From: JAUNKE01 sp041853585
GTDB taxonomy: Bacteria; Bacillota; Clostridia; Peptostreptococcales; Filifactoraceae
Length of the DNA: 40,495 bases
Direction: 5' to 3'
NCBI GenBank assembly: GCA_041853585.1
Contig: JBGZSM010000075.1
Span: forward strand, 1-40,495
Positions 1 to 8,794 of this stretch are shown here, piece by piece; positions within the stretch are counted from its first letter, which is position 1, and each line of letters opens with the position of its first letter. The notes beneath the pieces are model-generated. The model had not been told where the DNA came from. It saw nothing but the letters and a program-made list of their open reading frames with translations, and made no database searches. The translations under genes and the position numbers were made by a program.

Positions 1-17
1 CTGCCATCTTCCTCTTT

Positions 18-47
18 ATCGTACCACTAATTTCCACTTTTTGGCAA
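18..47 (-). promoter_or_regulatory. Candidate sigma-A promoter reading out of the left edge
   Basis: Read on the minus strand there is a TTGCCA box (42-47), an 18-bp spacer and a TACGAT box (18-23), followed by a purine-rich GAGGAAG. It would drive a gene lying left of the window. In Bacillus the gene after csrA is the flagellin gene hag, but nothing of that gene is visible here, so the target is unknown. Positions 48-200 hold no open frame I can support. Confidence 0.4.
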
Positions 48-200
48 GAAAAAAAGTTCAAAATGCTTCTTTCTGTAAGACTAATTGCCACTCCTAAATC
101 ACTCTTTGCAAAAGTGGAAATAAACTTTTCACTTCAGCTTATTTTCCGTCTTTAGAATCTTTATTTTCATGGTCGGTATAACTGTTTTGTAATTCAAGTT

Positions 201-240
201 AAAAAAACAATTCCACGAGATAGCTCGTGGAATAAGATTG
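201..240 (-). terminator. Intrinsic terminator after csrA
   Basis: A perfect 10-bp stem (210-219 with 224-233, four-base loop) is followed on the minus strand by a run of seven T (201-207). It sits immediately downstream of the csrA stop codon and closes the chemotaxis-flagellar operon. Confidence 0.85.
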
Positions 241-242
241 TT

Positions 243-470
243 TTACTTCTTCAGTAAGCTATTCAAAGCAAACACATTCGGTGTGTTATCCAAACTTGCC
301 GCCTCTTTATTTGCGTTCGCTGCTTCGATAAGTTCCGAGCGGAGTATGGAAATTTCTCTTGGTGCGTCAATAGAAATCTTTACTCGGTCATTGCCGATAT
401 CCACAATCGTGATGGTAATATTTCCATCAATCACGATAGACTCATCTTTTTTCCGTTGAAGAACTAGCAT
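243..470 (-). CDS. csrA: Carbon storage regulator CsrA
   Basis: A 75-residue RNA-binding translational regulator. The protein begins MLVLQRKKDESIVI, the classic CsrA beta-1 start, and continues with the IDAPREISILRSEL core that contains the RNA-contacting Arg region. It is longer than the 61-residue enterobacterial form, as in Bacillus, where the C-terminal part helps bind FliW. In Bacillus CsrA blocks the hag ribosome site until FliW is freed by flagellin export. I chose the ATG at 470: AAAGGGGG lies 7 nt upstream, inside the last codons of fliW. An in-frame start at 494 would lie within fliW and lacks support. The fliW stop and the csrA start are one base apart, so translation is probably coupled. 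It is the last gene of the operon. Confidence 0.95.
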   Translation of the reverse strand: MLVLQRKKDESIVIDGNITITIVDIGNDRVKISIDAPREISILRSELIEAANANKEAASLDNTPNVFALNSLLKK

Positions 471-471
471 A

Positions 472-909
472 CTATACCCCCTTTGTGAATTCATGTAGTG
501 GGTGTTTGAAGGAATATTTGTTGTTCTCCAGTATGACTTGTACCGCTTTTTTGGTCTCCGGGTTAATCACGACCGGGCAGCGAAAGTTTACTGTGCTTTC
601 CATCATCTCATCCTTTACTACACACACAACATAGTATAGCACTCCTTTTGTGTTTTCGTCTATCTTTAGTGTGCGAATTTCTTGTGGTTTTAGTTCCGGT
701 TTGTAGTCTGGCATCAGGAAAAATGGATTCATTAAAACGAAGGCTAAGTCTTCATTTTCTATGCTTTGCAGGCATACCATTGCATCCGTGCCATCCTCAA
801 AATTCATAAGTGCAAATTTTTTGCTGTCCTCAAATCCGAAAATTCCATGATCGAATGTGAGAACCTCGTCCTTTGAGAAGGTTACCTCTCCAAAATATTT
901 TGTTTTCAT
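472..909 (-). CDS. fliW: Flagellar assembly factor FliW
   Basis: A 145-residue protein of normal FliW length. It contains the conserved early FDHGIFGFED segment and a central FVLMNPFFLMPDY stretch typical of the family. FliW binds either flagellin or CsrA in the cytoplasm; when flagellin is exported, freed FliW antagonises CsrA allosterically. Position between the DUF6470 gene and csrA matches the Bacillus order flgK-flgL-yviE-fliW-csrA. The ATG at 909 follows AAAGGAG with good spacing, and the gene ends one base before csrA. Nothing unusual is seen in the sequence. Confidence 0.95.
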   Translation of the reverse strand: MKTKYFGEVTFSKDEVLTFDHGIFGFEDSKKFALMNFEDGTDAMVCLQSIENEDLAFVLMNPFFLMPDYKPELKPQEIRTLKIDENTKGVLYYVVCVVKDEMMESTVNFRCPVVINPETKKAVQVILENNKYSFKHPLHEFTKGV

Positions 910-937
910 TTTCGCATTCTCCTTTACCTATGCTACT

Positions 938-1540
938 TTATGCCTCCGCTTCAAAGTTCGGGTCGGCACTCTTGGGTACATATATCGGACTTCCGATATA
1001 TTCAATAATTACATCCGGTTTTTGTGTGATTGAAAATTCTATGGTGCCCGGAATGAATTCAAAATCACCTTTCTGAATTCTCCAGTCGAAATTCAATTTT
1101 TCCATATCGTATTCAATCCGAAGGTCCGGCTCTGACCAACTGATTTCAGGTGGTGCTCCCGGAATTCTCGCCAGGGTAAAATCACCTGATGGGATATCCA
1201 TACTCATTTCAAAAATTTGGTCTAGGGCTTTTCCTCCTGAAAGTTTTGCATCCATAAGCATTTGCCCCTCTCTCGCTAACTTTGCTGTCGCCTCATACGC
1301 CGCACGCTTTCCTTTTTCGGCAGCTTGCTCTATGCTCCGCTTGGTTGTCGGTGCAATAGTATTCCTCGCTTCAAAAGTATCAATTCTTAATTTGATTGGC
1401 TTGGACTCGATTCGTAGTCCGCCTCCCTCCGTACGACTGATGCTGAGTTCCACATTGTCTGACTTGCGCTGAATTTGCGCATTGGTGGTTTTCATTTCAA
1501 TCGTGATGGGTACATTGGTGATTCTAATCAGTGGCTCCAC
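938..1540 (-). CDS. DUF6470 family protein (YviE-like)
   Basis: A 200-residue soluble protein of unknown biochemical role. The N-terminal MEPLIRITNVPITIEM followed by a charged helical middle and a beta-rich C-terminus rich in aromatic residues resembles Bacillus YviE (DUF6470). Family genes sit almost always between flgL and fliW, as here, so a role in filament or junction assembly is likely but unproven. The start is a GTG at 1540, chosen because AAGGAGG lies 8 nt upstream and no alternative ATG fits. It has no signal peptide or membrane segment. Confidence 0.8.
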   Translation of the reverse strand: MEPLIRITNVPITIEMKTTNAQIQRKSDNVELSISRTEGGGLRIESKPIKLRIDTFEARNTIAPTTKRSIEQAAEKGKRAAYEATAKLAREGQMLMDAKLSGGKALDQIFEMSMDIPSGDFTLARIPGAPPEISWSEPDLRIEYDMEKLNFDWRIQKGDFEFIPGTIEFSITQKPDVIIEYIGSPIYVPKSADPNFEAEA

Positions 1541-1582
1541 CTGCCAAACCTCCTTGTTTTTTTCGCCAAATCCATCCAGCGA

Positions 1583-2587
1583 TTATTTCATAAAATCTAT
1601 AAATGATGGTTGGAGTATGCTCGTTCCGACTTTGAGTGCGGCATTGTATGCAAATTTTGCCCACTCATAGTTTGAAATCGCCTGTTCCATATCCACATTT
1701 TCTATGGCTACAATTTTTTCATTCAAGTTGATGCGTCCGTCAATCAGACGACTCTCGGTCTTGGATAAAAAATTGGACATGGTTCCTACCGATGTGATGG
1801 TGTCGATGATTTTGTTCCTCGACTTGGTGAACTCATCGGTCAATTTTTTTATTTTATCTTGGTCAAGCTCCGGCTGCTCAAATTCCTTCGCCAATTTACC
1901 GATGATGGAAATCAGATTTTTCTCCGTACCTTCAGCGGTTTTTCCAAATCCTAAAATGGAAATCGCCGGGAAAGAAATATTGAGCGCAGTCCCTTCAACA
2001 ACCTGTCCGTTTGCATCCATCTGCAAACCGAAACCGGTGTCGATATAATGCTTTTCATTTGCCAGCTCCTGCAGCTTGAGTTTGTCCGCCGGCAAATCGG
2101 AGCTTACATCCACATCATGATATCGCAGTGTCACTCCGTCGGCATCCAATTTGAGCGGCACTTCCAAAGAATTGGCACCGCCGAAAACAAATCGGTCTCC
2201 GAATTTTGTATTGAGGCTCAACAACATCGACTCTTGCATTTGTTTAAAGCCGTTTGAAATCGCCTGTCTTTGCTCCAAACTGGTCGAGCCGTTGATGCCA
2301 ATCAAAATATCGGAATTAATTTGCTCCGCCATTTTTGAAACCTGCATGATTCCGGACTCGAGCGAATCGAATCGGGTCTGTGCCTGTTTGATATTCTCGA
2401 TATGGTCTTCATTTTTCATATATTCTCGTCGAAGCTGAAATGCCTTGGTTGCTCCCGCCGGATCTTCCGCCGTTTTGCTGAAGTTTTTTCGAGTCATTAC
2501 CTTTTGTCTGGCATCGTCGAGATTGCCCATCGACTTGTTCAGATTGGAGCTGTAATTTCTCAAAATTGCATTAGTCGATATTCTCAT
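1583..2587 (-). CDS. flgL: Flagellar hook-associated protein 3 (FlgL)
   Basis: A 334-residue hook-filament junction protein exported by the flagellar type III system. It begins MRISTNAILRNY and has the flagellin-like N-terminal D0/D1 coiled-coil region with NLDDARQKVMTRK and a FSKTAEDPAGATKAFQLRR stretch. The C-terminus again is a flagellin-like helix, including ENVDMEQAISNYEWAK. FlgL is the adaptor between FlgK and flagellin. The ATG at 2587 follows a GGGAGG site, and the gene starts two bases after the flgK stop, a normal arrangement for this pair. Length is usual for the family. Confidence 0.95.
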   Translation of the reverse strand: MRISTNAILRNYSSNLNKSMGNLDDARQKVMTRKNFSKTAEDPAGATKAFQLRREYMKNEDHIENIKQAQTRFDSLESGIMQVSKMAEQINSDILIGINGSTSLEQRQAISNGFKQMQESMLLSLNTKFGDRFVFGGANSLEVPLKLDADGVTLRYHDVDVSSDLPADKLKLQELANEKHYIDTGFGLQMDANGQVVEGTALNISFPAISILGFGKTAEGTEKNLISIIGKLAKEFEQPELDQDKIKKLTDEFTKSRNKIIDTITSVGTMSNFLSKTESRLIDGRINLNEKIVAIENVDMEQAISNYEWAKFAYNAALKVGTSILQPSFIDFMK

Positions 2588-2589
2588 TC

Positions 2590-4158
2590 TTACCTCCCTA
2601 CAACACCCATATTGTTGATAATGGTTCCGACCGCTTCGTCAAGCGTCGTCATCAATCGAGCTGCGGCATTGTATGATTTTTGATAATGTAGCAAATTCAT
2701 TCCTTCTTCATCGAGTGAAACGGATGAAATCGAATCGCGCATATTCGCAATTTCTTTCGCTACGGTTTTATGATTCTCCATAATGGACTTGGTCGATTTG
2801 ATATCCAGTCCGAGTACGGAGCCGATATTCGTAAAGTATTCCTGATAAGTTCCTTTGAAGAGCGGCTGATTCGGATTTGCTTCATAGCTTTGTTTCTCGC
2901 TGATGGAAGAAATCATGCGCAAAATATTGTCATTCGCTCCGGTTTTTGCTCCCGATTGCGATGGGGTGATTCCGACTTTTCCTTTTTGCCAGTCCTCATG
3001 AATTTTAATATTCTTCGCGGTGATTCCCGTCAAATCCGGGTCATTGTCGTGGCGTCCGAAAAGATATCTTTGCTCAATCGTGCCGTCCGATCTCTTGAGT
3101 GCATTCAAATTGTTGAAAGTACTCGCGACCTTGTTCGCAAACAGATTTAACGCTTTTTCATAATATCCGATTCCGCGAATGTTATCGCCGCTGAATTCTC
3201 CGCTTTTGTTAAGCATATCGAATGCGGATTTCATCGCGCCGCTTCCGAGATTTTCATAGATATCTTCTCTCGTCGTAGCCGGCTCCGTATCGATGTTCTT
3301 CATGCCGAATTTGAATTGTCCGAATTTCGGAGAACCCGGATTGGTTTCTTTTTCAGCCGTGAACTTGGTCGATTTATCATCATTTATCAACGAAATATCC
3401 GTTCCTCGAATTTTGATTTGCAAAGTATCGACAAATTTTCCGTTTTTGTCATTGGTCAAATATTCTCGGTTGCTCGTCACATCGATGTTGATATAGCTTG
3501 CCAGCTCATCAATCAGCGAGTTTCTCTGGTCGAGCAGTTCCAATGCCGGATTGCCGTGGATATGATTTGCTTTAATCGTCTTGTTCAGATTCTCGATATT
3601 TTGCAAAATATCGTTGAGCTTCGGCACCTCCACCTGCTGCAGATTGTAAATCTGGTCATTTTTTACAACTTCGATTTGATTGGCATATTGATTGAGCATC
3701 TTGGTCAATACATCCGCGGAAGCCTTGACCATGTGGTCGAACTCCTGATTGCCCACTTCCGAAGAAAGTTTTTGAAGCATGGTATTGATTTCGCTCAACT
3801 GGTTTTGTATTCCCTCCTTGGACACTTCATCAAAGATGCTTTCCAAGTCTTTAAGCATATTTTGTCTTTGCTCTGCGGCGCCAACATTTGCTATTTCATT
3901 TCTAAAACGAATATCCAAAAATGGGTCTCGAATTTGAGAAAGACCGGAAGTCAGTACGCCGCTTCCGATATTTACATTATGCTCCGACTTGTATCTATCC
4001 GTGCCCGCACCGACGGTCAGGCTCACCAAGTCAAGTCTTTGTCTGGTGTATCCGTTGGTATTGATATTCGCGATATTTTGTCCGGTTACATCCAATGCTT
4101 TTTGGCTCGCTCGTAGTGCGAGTCTTGCGGTTGTAAAACCTGCAAATGTTGATCTCAT
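2590..4158 (-). CDS. flgK: Flagellar hook-associated protein 1 (FlgK)
   Basis: A 522-residue junction protein joining hook to FlgL. The N-terminus has the rod/hook/HAP signature (residues about 5-40): ARLALRASQKALDVTGQNIA followed by NTNGYTRQR. The C-terminus ends with the matching helix that carries NLLHYQKSYNAAARLMTTLD. The middle holds the variable domain. Substrate of the chaperone FlgN, whose gene lies 9 bases upstream. Starts with ATG after an AGGAG-type site. Length is in the usual range for Firmicutes FlgK, and no break is seen. Confidence 0.96.
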   Translation of the reverse strand: MRSTFAGFTTARLALRASQKALDVTGQNIANINTNGYTRQRLDLVSLTVGAGTDRYKSEHNVNIGSGVLTSGLSQIRDPFLDIRFRNEIANVGAAEQRQNMLKDLESIFDEVSKEGIQNQLSEINTMLQKLSSEVGNQEFDHMVKASADVLTKMLNQYANQIEVVKNDQIYNLQQVEVPKLNDILQNIENLNKTIKANHIHGNPALELLDQRNSLIDELASYINIDVTSNREYLTNDKNGKFVDTLQIKIRGTDISLINDDKSTKFTAEKETNPGSPKFGQFKFGMKNIDTEPATTREDIYENLGSGAMKSAFDMLNKSGEFSGDNIRGIGYYEKALNLFANKVASTFNNLNALKRSDGTIEQRYLFGRHDNDPDLTGITAKNIKIHEDWQKGKVGITPSQSGAKTGANDNILRMISSISEKQSYEANPNQPLFKGTYQEYFTNIGSVLGLDIKSTKSIMENHKTVAKEIANMRDSISSVSLDEEGMNLLHYQKSYNAAARLMTTLDEAVGTIINNMGVVGR

Positions 4159-4167
4159 ATATTCTCC

Positions 4168-4614
4168 TTATGCTCTTTTACTCGAAAATCCGCCCTCTTT
4201 GGCGCTCTGTGTTCCGTTTTTTTCTTTCAGTCTTTTGAGTATTGCTTCGATGCTGTATAAATTTGTTTCAATGGCTGTCTTGGCGCTGTCCGCCACTAGG
4301 TTGAAATGCATCAGCACATCCGCCAGTTTATGATAACGAAGTATCAACTCTTCTTTATCGTCACCTTCCAGCTTTTCAATAATATCTCGAAACGCAAGTC
4401 CTTGAAGTCCGAGCTTCGTTTGGATTTCATCTCGTCGTTTTTCCAGTACACGCAGGCGCATGATGCCCACCTGTTCCTTTGCCATAAAATCTTCCAATGC
4501 TTTTAAATTGTTGTCGGTGACCGCTTGGAGTTTTCCCTGCTCCAGCTCGGTCAATTCTTCAAAAAATCTTATCATTTCTTCAATGACTTCTTTGAATTTG
4601 CTAATATTTTCCAT
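4168..4614 (-). CDS. flgN: Flagellar export chaperone FlgN
   Basis: A 148-residue almost entirely helical protein with the FlgN layout: an amphipathic N-terminal helix rich in Glu/Leu (LTELEQGKLQAVTDN), a central EQVGIMRLRVLEKRRDEIQ helix, and a Ser/Lys-rich tail. FlgN binds FlgK and FlgL before export. Its place directly before flgK supports the call more than sequence alone. The anti-sigma factor gene flgM, often next to flgN, is absent here; chemotaxis genes occupy that side instead. Confidence 0.85.
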   Translation of the reverse strand: MENISKFKEVIEEMIRFFEELTELEQGKLQAVTDNNLKALEDFMAKEQVGIMRLRVLEKRRDEIQTKLGLQGLAFRDIIEKLEGDDKEELILRYHKLADVLMHFNLVADSAKTAIETNLYSIEAILKRLKEKNGTQSAKEGGFSSKRA

Positions 4615-4623
4615 AACAGCTCC

Positions 4624-5322
4624 TTACTCAAGCCGTTTGAGATATCCCTTCAAAAGTTCCGGAATTTCTCTTAGGCTTCCTTGCCTTGTGACCGCTCCGA
4701 TATTGTAAGCCGCCATCGGCATTCCATAAACTACCGAGGATTGTTCATCTTGTCCTATCGTGAACGCTCCGTTTTTTTTCATCTGGAGCAATCCTTCCGC
4801 TCCATCTTTTCCCATTCCGGTGAGAATGATTCCCACCGCATTTTTCCCAACCGCATTGGCAACCGATTGAAAAAGTGCATCAACCGACGGTCTGTGGCCG
4901 CTGACTTTTTCGCCCGGAGTGCAGGTGACGGAAAAACCGCCCGTTGCGGATTTCACTACGCGCAAATGGAGGCCTCCCGGCGCAATCAGAATTCGGCCGC
5001 GCTGAATTTTGTCTCCGTTTTCAGCTTCTTTGACTTCCATCTGGCAAATGGTATTCAATCGTTTGGCATACATCCCGGTAAATCCTTCCGGCATATGTTG
5101 CACGACAACAATGCCCGGTGTCTCTTTCGGAAGCGCCTTGACCACTTCAGTGGTCGCATCCGTTCCACCCGTCGAAGCACCGATTGCAATGACAAAATTG
5201 TCAAGCGCGGATGAGCCTATGATTTTTTCCTGCGGTTTTTGCTGAGTTGGGTTTTTTTGTTCTACCTTTTCGAGTGTCGCTTTGACCATCTCACTCATCG
5301 CTTTGATTTCTTTGCTTGCCAT
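4624..5322 (-). CDS. cheB: Receiver-less CheB-type protein-glutamate methylesterase
   Basis: A 232-residue protein containing only the CheB catalytic domain. Visible are the IGASTGGT nucleophile motif (Ser50), VVQHMP (His76) and LTGMGKDGA (Asp173), which form the Ser-His-Asp triad for demethylating and deamidating chemoreceptors. The usual N-terminal response-regulator domain is missing; residues 1-40 are a charged helical linker like the one that normally follows the receiver. The start at 5322 has AAGGGGC 6 nt upstream and lies 9 nt after the cheR stop, so there is no room for a lost receiver domain between them. Activity would therefore not be gated by CheA phosphorylation in the standard way. 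Confidence 0.88.
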   Translation of the reverse strand: MASKEIKAMSEMVKATLEKVEQKNPTQQKPQEKIIGSSALDNFVIAIGASTGGTDATTEVVKALPKETPGIVVVQHMPEGFTGMYAKRLNTICQMEVKEAENGDKIQRGRILIAPGGLHLRVVKSATGGFSVTCTPGEKVSGHRPSVDALFQSVANAVGKNAVGIILTGMGKDGAEGLLQMKKNGAFTIGQDEQSSVVYGMPMAAYNIGAVTRQGSLREIPELLKGYLKRLE

Positions 5323-5331
5323 AATTGCCCC

Positions 5332-6141
5332 TTACTGCTTGCGGTATGTGGCTGTCGTGATATAGTTATACCTCGTCTTGTCTCGATTGAGACTCTCTGA
5401 ATGTCCAATCAACAGATACGCTCCGGGATTGGAGTAGTCGTAAAATCTCTCCACGAGTGCATCTCTTGTCATTTGGTCAAAATATATCATCACATTTCTA
5501 CAAAATATCACATCGAATTTTTGTTTGAATGTGATTTGATCCATCAGATTAAAAGTTTTGAAAATCACATTTTCTTTGATGTCCTTTGACACCCTAAACC
5601 GCCCACTGAGCACATCCTTTTCAAAATAGTTTCCCTTCCAATGACTCGGCATATTGCTAAGCTCCGATTCTTCATAGGATGATGTCTGTGCTTTTGTTAA
5701 TACATTTTGCGAAATATCGGTTGCAAGCACTCTCGTGTCCCAGCCCGATTTTTTTCCAAAGTAGTCCTTGAGTATCATCGATATGGTATAAGGCTCTTCT
5801 CCCGAGGAGCAACCCGCACTCCATATCGCCAAACTTTTATTTCTTTTTGTTCGCTCAAGGTATGGAAGAATAACCGTTTTGAGAAATTCAAAATGATTTT
5901 CTTCCCGATAGAAAAATGTATAATTCGTTGTCAGCTTGTTCAGCATTAAATCGACATCACTGCTCGGTGCAGTGCTTGTGATATAGCTTACATATTTCTC
6001 AAAATTTCCAAACCTTGCCTCATTCACCGTAGATTGCAATCGGCTGACTATCAGTTGTTCCTTCTTGGTCAGGTCGATTCCGAAATTCGATTTGACAAAG
6101 CTTGTCAGCTTTAGAAAATCACTCTTACTAATTTCTTGCAT
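5332..6141 (-). CDS. cheR: Chemoreceptor methyltransferase CheR
   Basis: A 269-residue S-adenosylmethionine-dependent glutamate O-methyltransferase. The all-helical N-terminal domain (about 1-75) precedes the catalytic fold with WSAGCSSGEEPYTISM (SAM loop) and DVIFCRNVMIYFD, a strong CheR hallmark. It methylates chemoreceptors and opposes the adjacent CheB during adaptation. Length is normal. The cheW stop lies 46 nt upstream, the largest gap in this part of the operon; no clear promoter or terminator is seen in that gap. Confidence 0.96.
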   Translation of the reverse strand: MQEISKSDFLKLTSFVKSNFGIDLTKKEQLIVSRLQSTVNEARFGNFEKYVSYITSTAPSSDVDLMLNKLTTNYTFFYREENHFEFLKTVILPYLERTKRNKSLAIWSAGCSSGEEPYTISMILKDYFGKKSGWDTRVLATDISQNVLTKAQTSSYEESELSNMPSHWKGNYFEKDVLSGRFRVSKDIKENVIFKTFNLMDQITFKQKFDVIFCRNVMIYFDQMTRDALVERFYDYSNPGAYLLIGHSESLNRDKTRYNYITTATYRKQ

Positions 6142-6187
6142 GAATACCTCTTAAAAATTTACTTCTATTATATATCGTCACAAATTC

Positions 6188-6652
6188 CTATTGGTTAATA
6201 AGCAATTCGCAGTCCAATATCATCAATGTTTCATTTTCACCCAAACTGATTACGCCGCTGACCATTTCCTGCGCATTGTTCTCCGGCATCGGCGAGATAT
6301 TCGGCAATGCGATATCAATGACATTAACTACGGTATCGACGACGATTCCGATTGCGATGCCTGCATATTCAAGTACCACGATGCATGCCTTGTCGTCGTA
6401 TTCGATTTCCATTTTTCCGAGACGCAAACGAATATCCACGATGGGAATAATCTGTCCGCGCAAATTGATGATTCCTTTGACATAAGAAGGAGTCATCGGT
6501 ACACGAGTCGGCTTGACATTGGTAATAATTTCGGTAACATAGTTTGTATTGATTCCAAACAGCAGTCCGTCGGACCGAAAGTTTAGAAATTTTTCCGTGT
6601 GGTTGTCAAGTTCCTGAACTTCGACAACATTTTCAATTCTCTCTTCCATCAT
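6188..6652 (-). CDS. cheW: Chemotaxis coupling protein CheW
   Basis: A 154-residue adaptor linking chemoreceptors to CheA. The CheW fold is recognised from VTEIITNVKPTRVP, VKGIINLRGQIIPIVDIR and the late VSGVISLGENETLMILD segment. An N-terminal extension of about 20 acidic residues precedes the fold. Two successive ATG codons (6652 and 6649) follow the site TAGGAGG, which includes the cheA stop codon; the second has better spacing, so the protein may be one residue shorter. Tight spacing to cheA suggests translational coupling. Confidence 0.95.
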   Translation of the reverse strand: MMEERIENVVEVQELDNHTEKFLNFRSDGLLFGINTNYVTEIITNVKPTRVPMTPSYVKGIINLRGQIIPIVDIRLRLGKMEIEYDDKACIVVLEYAGIAIGIVVDTVVNVIDIALPNISPMPENNAQEMVSGVISLGENETLMILDCELLINQ

Positions 6653-6657
6653 TCCTC

Positions 6658-8697
6658 CTAGTACATACTGTTTGACATAGCATACAGATTCGCGATGTCC
6701 AATATCAAACTGATGTTTCCGTTCCCCATAATCGTACAGCCCGCTATGCCGGAATTTTTGATGTTATAGTTGTTCAAATAAGTCGGCAACGGCTTGACAA
6801 CCACCTGTTGCTCGCCGATAAGCTCATCGACGAACAGACAATATCCTCGGTCGCCCGCCTCTACCCAAATCAAAATACCGTCTTCCAAATTCGTATATTT
6901 GGATTCGATATGATACAGCTCATTGAGCCTGATAATCGGGAAGAATTCGTCCATCTTCTTAATCATTTCTTTTCCATCGACATTTCGGATAACTTCATCC
7001 GCCGAAATTTTGAACGATTGACGGATATTGTTAATAGGGATTGTGAAAGTGGATTCGCCCACCGCGGTTTCCATTCCCGCAACGATGGCAAGAGTCAACG
7101 GAATCTTCAACAAGGTCGTCGTTCCCTCACCGAGTTCACCCATCATCACCACCGAGCCGCCTAGCGCTTCGATATTTTTTCGAACCACATCCATGCCGAC
7201 TCCTCTGCCCGAGAATTCGGTTACATTGTCGTTGGTGGAGAAGCCCGCGCTCATAATCAGCGAAATGGCTTCTTTCTTGGTATATTCACTTCTCGGTTTT
7301 ACAAGTAGGCCTCGGCTTTCCGCCTTGTCCAAAATACGCTCGACATCGATTCCTTTTCCGTCATCCTGAATGCTGATGATAACTTCGCTTCCGGTATGAC
7401 TTGCCGACAATACGATCGTTCCCTGTCTGTCCTTTCCGGCTTTTTCACGCTCTTCCACCGATTCGATACCATGGTCCATCGAATTTCGCACGATATGCAT
7501 AATCGGGTCGCCGATATTATCGACAATCGACTTATCAACCTCCGTATCTTCGCCTTCGATGATAAGAGTCACATCTTTTCCAAGTTTTTTGCACATATCG
7601 CGAACGATACGATTCATCTTTTGGAATACGCCCGCCACCGGAACCATGCGAAGTGACATAGCAATATCCTGAAGCTCCGAATTCAATTTGCGAAGCTGAC
7701 GAGATGCTTTCGTAAAACTGTCGAGTTTGAGTCCTTCCAAATCCGGCGAAGAAGTTACCATCGACTCGGTGATCACAATCTCGCCGACGATTGCCATCAG
7801 CTTGTCCAACTTGCTCAGATTCACGCTGATTAAACTCTGTTTTGTGCCCGCCGGATGCGCAGGATTGTTCACCGGATTGCTCGTCGGTTTTTGTTCCGCA
7901 TTTTTATTTTGATTTATCTCGCCCTGCGCCTGCTTTTCTTCCGCCTTCTCTTCTTTCTGTTTCTCTAACAGGTTGACCAACTCATAGCCACGAATATTTA
8001 CGGAGTTTTGAATCGCAACCTGTACCGCATTTTTTTCTTCTTCATTGCGAATCTTGATTAAAAATCCGTTCTCCAAAATAGTTTGCGCCGTCTCCGAATT
8101 CGTTTCCACATCCGCCGGCTCAAAAATAGGCTCAATGCCAAGCTCACGAATTGCATTCACCAACATATAGGCGCGCAAATTTTCCATGCCCGCGCCTTCT
8201 TCAAAATGAACGCAGATTCCTTCTTCAAAATTCTCGTCGTTGATTGTTTGCGCTGCGGAAGGTTCTTCTTTATCCGCATCCGAAACCTTGCCCGTGCTGA
8301 TTTTTTCCAAATAATTATTGATGTCCTTGACATAGTTATCTATATTCGGATTGAGCGGCTCTCCGCTTTCCAGCTTGCCAATCTCTCCGATAATATAGTC
8401 CACCGAGTGAAACACGAGATCGAACAGCTCGCGACGATACTCGTCCTTAATCGTACCTTTCTCGCGTATAAAAAAGAATAAATCTTCTATTCTATGAGAA
8501 ATCGTCATAAGCGGCACAAAATCCATCATCGCCGAAGAGCCTTTGATGGTGTGCATGATACGAAAGATTTCATTGATATGCTCGTCTGTAAAGTCTTTGT
8601 CCTTTTCTGCCGATATTAAAATATCTTCCAACTGAGCAATCAGAGTATTTGTTTCAAACAAATACATCTCCAACATGGAGTCCATTCCAGTTTCCAT
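6658..8697 (-). CDS. cheA: Chemotaxis histidine kinase CheA
   Basis: A 679-residue kinase. Domains in order: HPt/P1 with the phosphorylated His49 in IMHTIKGSSAMM; a middle P2-like response-regulator docking region (about 155-250) joined by an Ala/Gln/Asn-rich linker; dimerisation P3 (from LISVNLSKLDKLMAIVGEIV); HATPase P4 with HIVRNSMDHGIE, GKGID and GRGVGMDVV; and C-terminal CheW-like P5. I place the start at the ATG at 8697, with AAGGCGG 8 nt upstream; the in-frame GTG at 8706 overlaps that site. First gene of the ten-gene operon. The CheY gene is not in this window. Confidence 0.96.
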   Translation of the reverse strand: METGMDSMLEMYLFETNTLIAQLEDILISAEKDKDFTDEHINEIFRIMHTIKGSSAMMDFVPLMTISHRIEDLFFFIREKGTIKDEYRRELFDLVFHSVDYIIGEIGKLESGEPLNPNIDNYVKDINNYLEKISTGKVSDADKEEPSAAQTINDENFEEGICVHFEEGAGMENLRAYMLVNAIRELGIEPIFEPADVETNSETAQTILENGFLIKIRNEEEKNAVQVAIQNSVNIRGYELVNLLEKQKEEKAEEKQAQGEINQNKNAEQKPTSNPVNNPAHPAGTKQSLISVNLSKLDKLMAIVGEIVITESMVTSSPDLEGLKLDSFTKASRQLRKLNSELQDIAMSLRMVPVAGVFQKMNRIVRDMCKKLGKDVTLIIEGEDTEVDKSIVDNIGDPIMHIVRNSMDHGIESVEEREKAGKDRQGTIVLSASHTGSEVIISIQDDGKGIDVERILDKAESRGLLVKPRSEYTKKEAISLIMSAGFSTNDNVTEFSGRGVGMDVVRKNIEALGGSVVMMGELGEGTTTLLKIPLTLAIVAGMETAVGESTFTIPINNIRQSFKISADEVIRNVDGKEMIKKMDEFFPIIRLNELYHIESKYTNLEDGILIWVEAGDRGYCLFVDELIGEQQVVVKPLPTYLNNYNIKNSGIAGCTIMGNGNISLILDIANLYAMSNSMY

Positions 8698-8743
8698 AAT
8701 AAACACCGCCTTGTAATTTTCTGTGTAACATGTTATATATTAA

Positions 8744-8750
8744 GTATCGG
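8744..8750 (-). promoter_or_regulatory. Possible sigma-D/sigma-28 -10 element upstream of cheA
   Basis: On the minus strand the sequence CCGATAC occurs about 45 nt before the cheA start; it matches the -10 consensus of the motility sigma factor closely. The matching -35 (TAAA) is not clear at the expected 15-nt distance, where TATG is found, so this is tentative. Confidence 0.35.
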
Positions 8751-8794
8751 TTAATAGACTAAAATCATAATAGATAAAATTTAAAGGTGAAAAA

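Noticed and set aside
1..200. Flagellin gene fragment after csrA
   Set aside because: No coding frame resembling flagellin is visible in either direction.
3316..4116. 266-codon open frame on the plus strand
   Set aside because: It lies antisense within flgK, with no family features; a shadow of the real gene.
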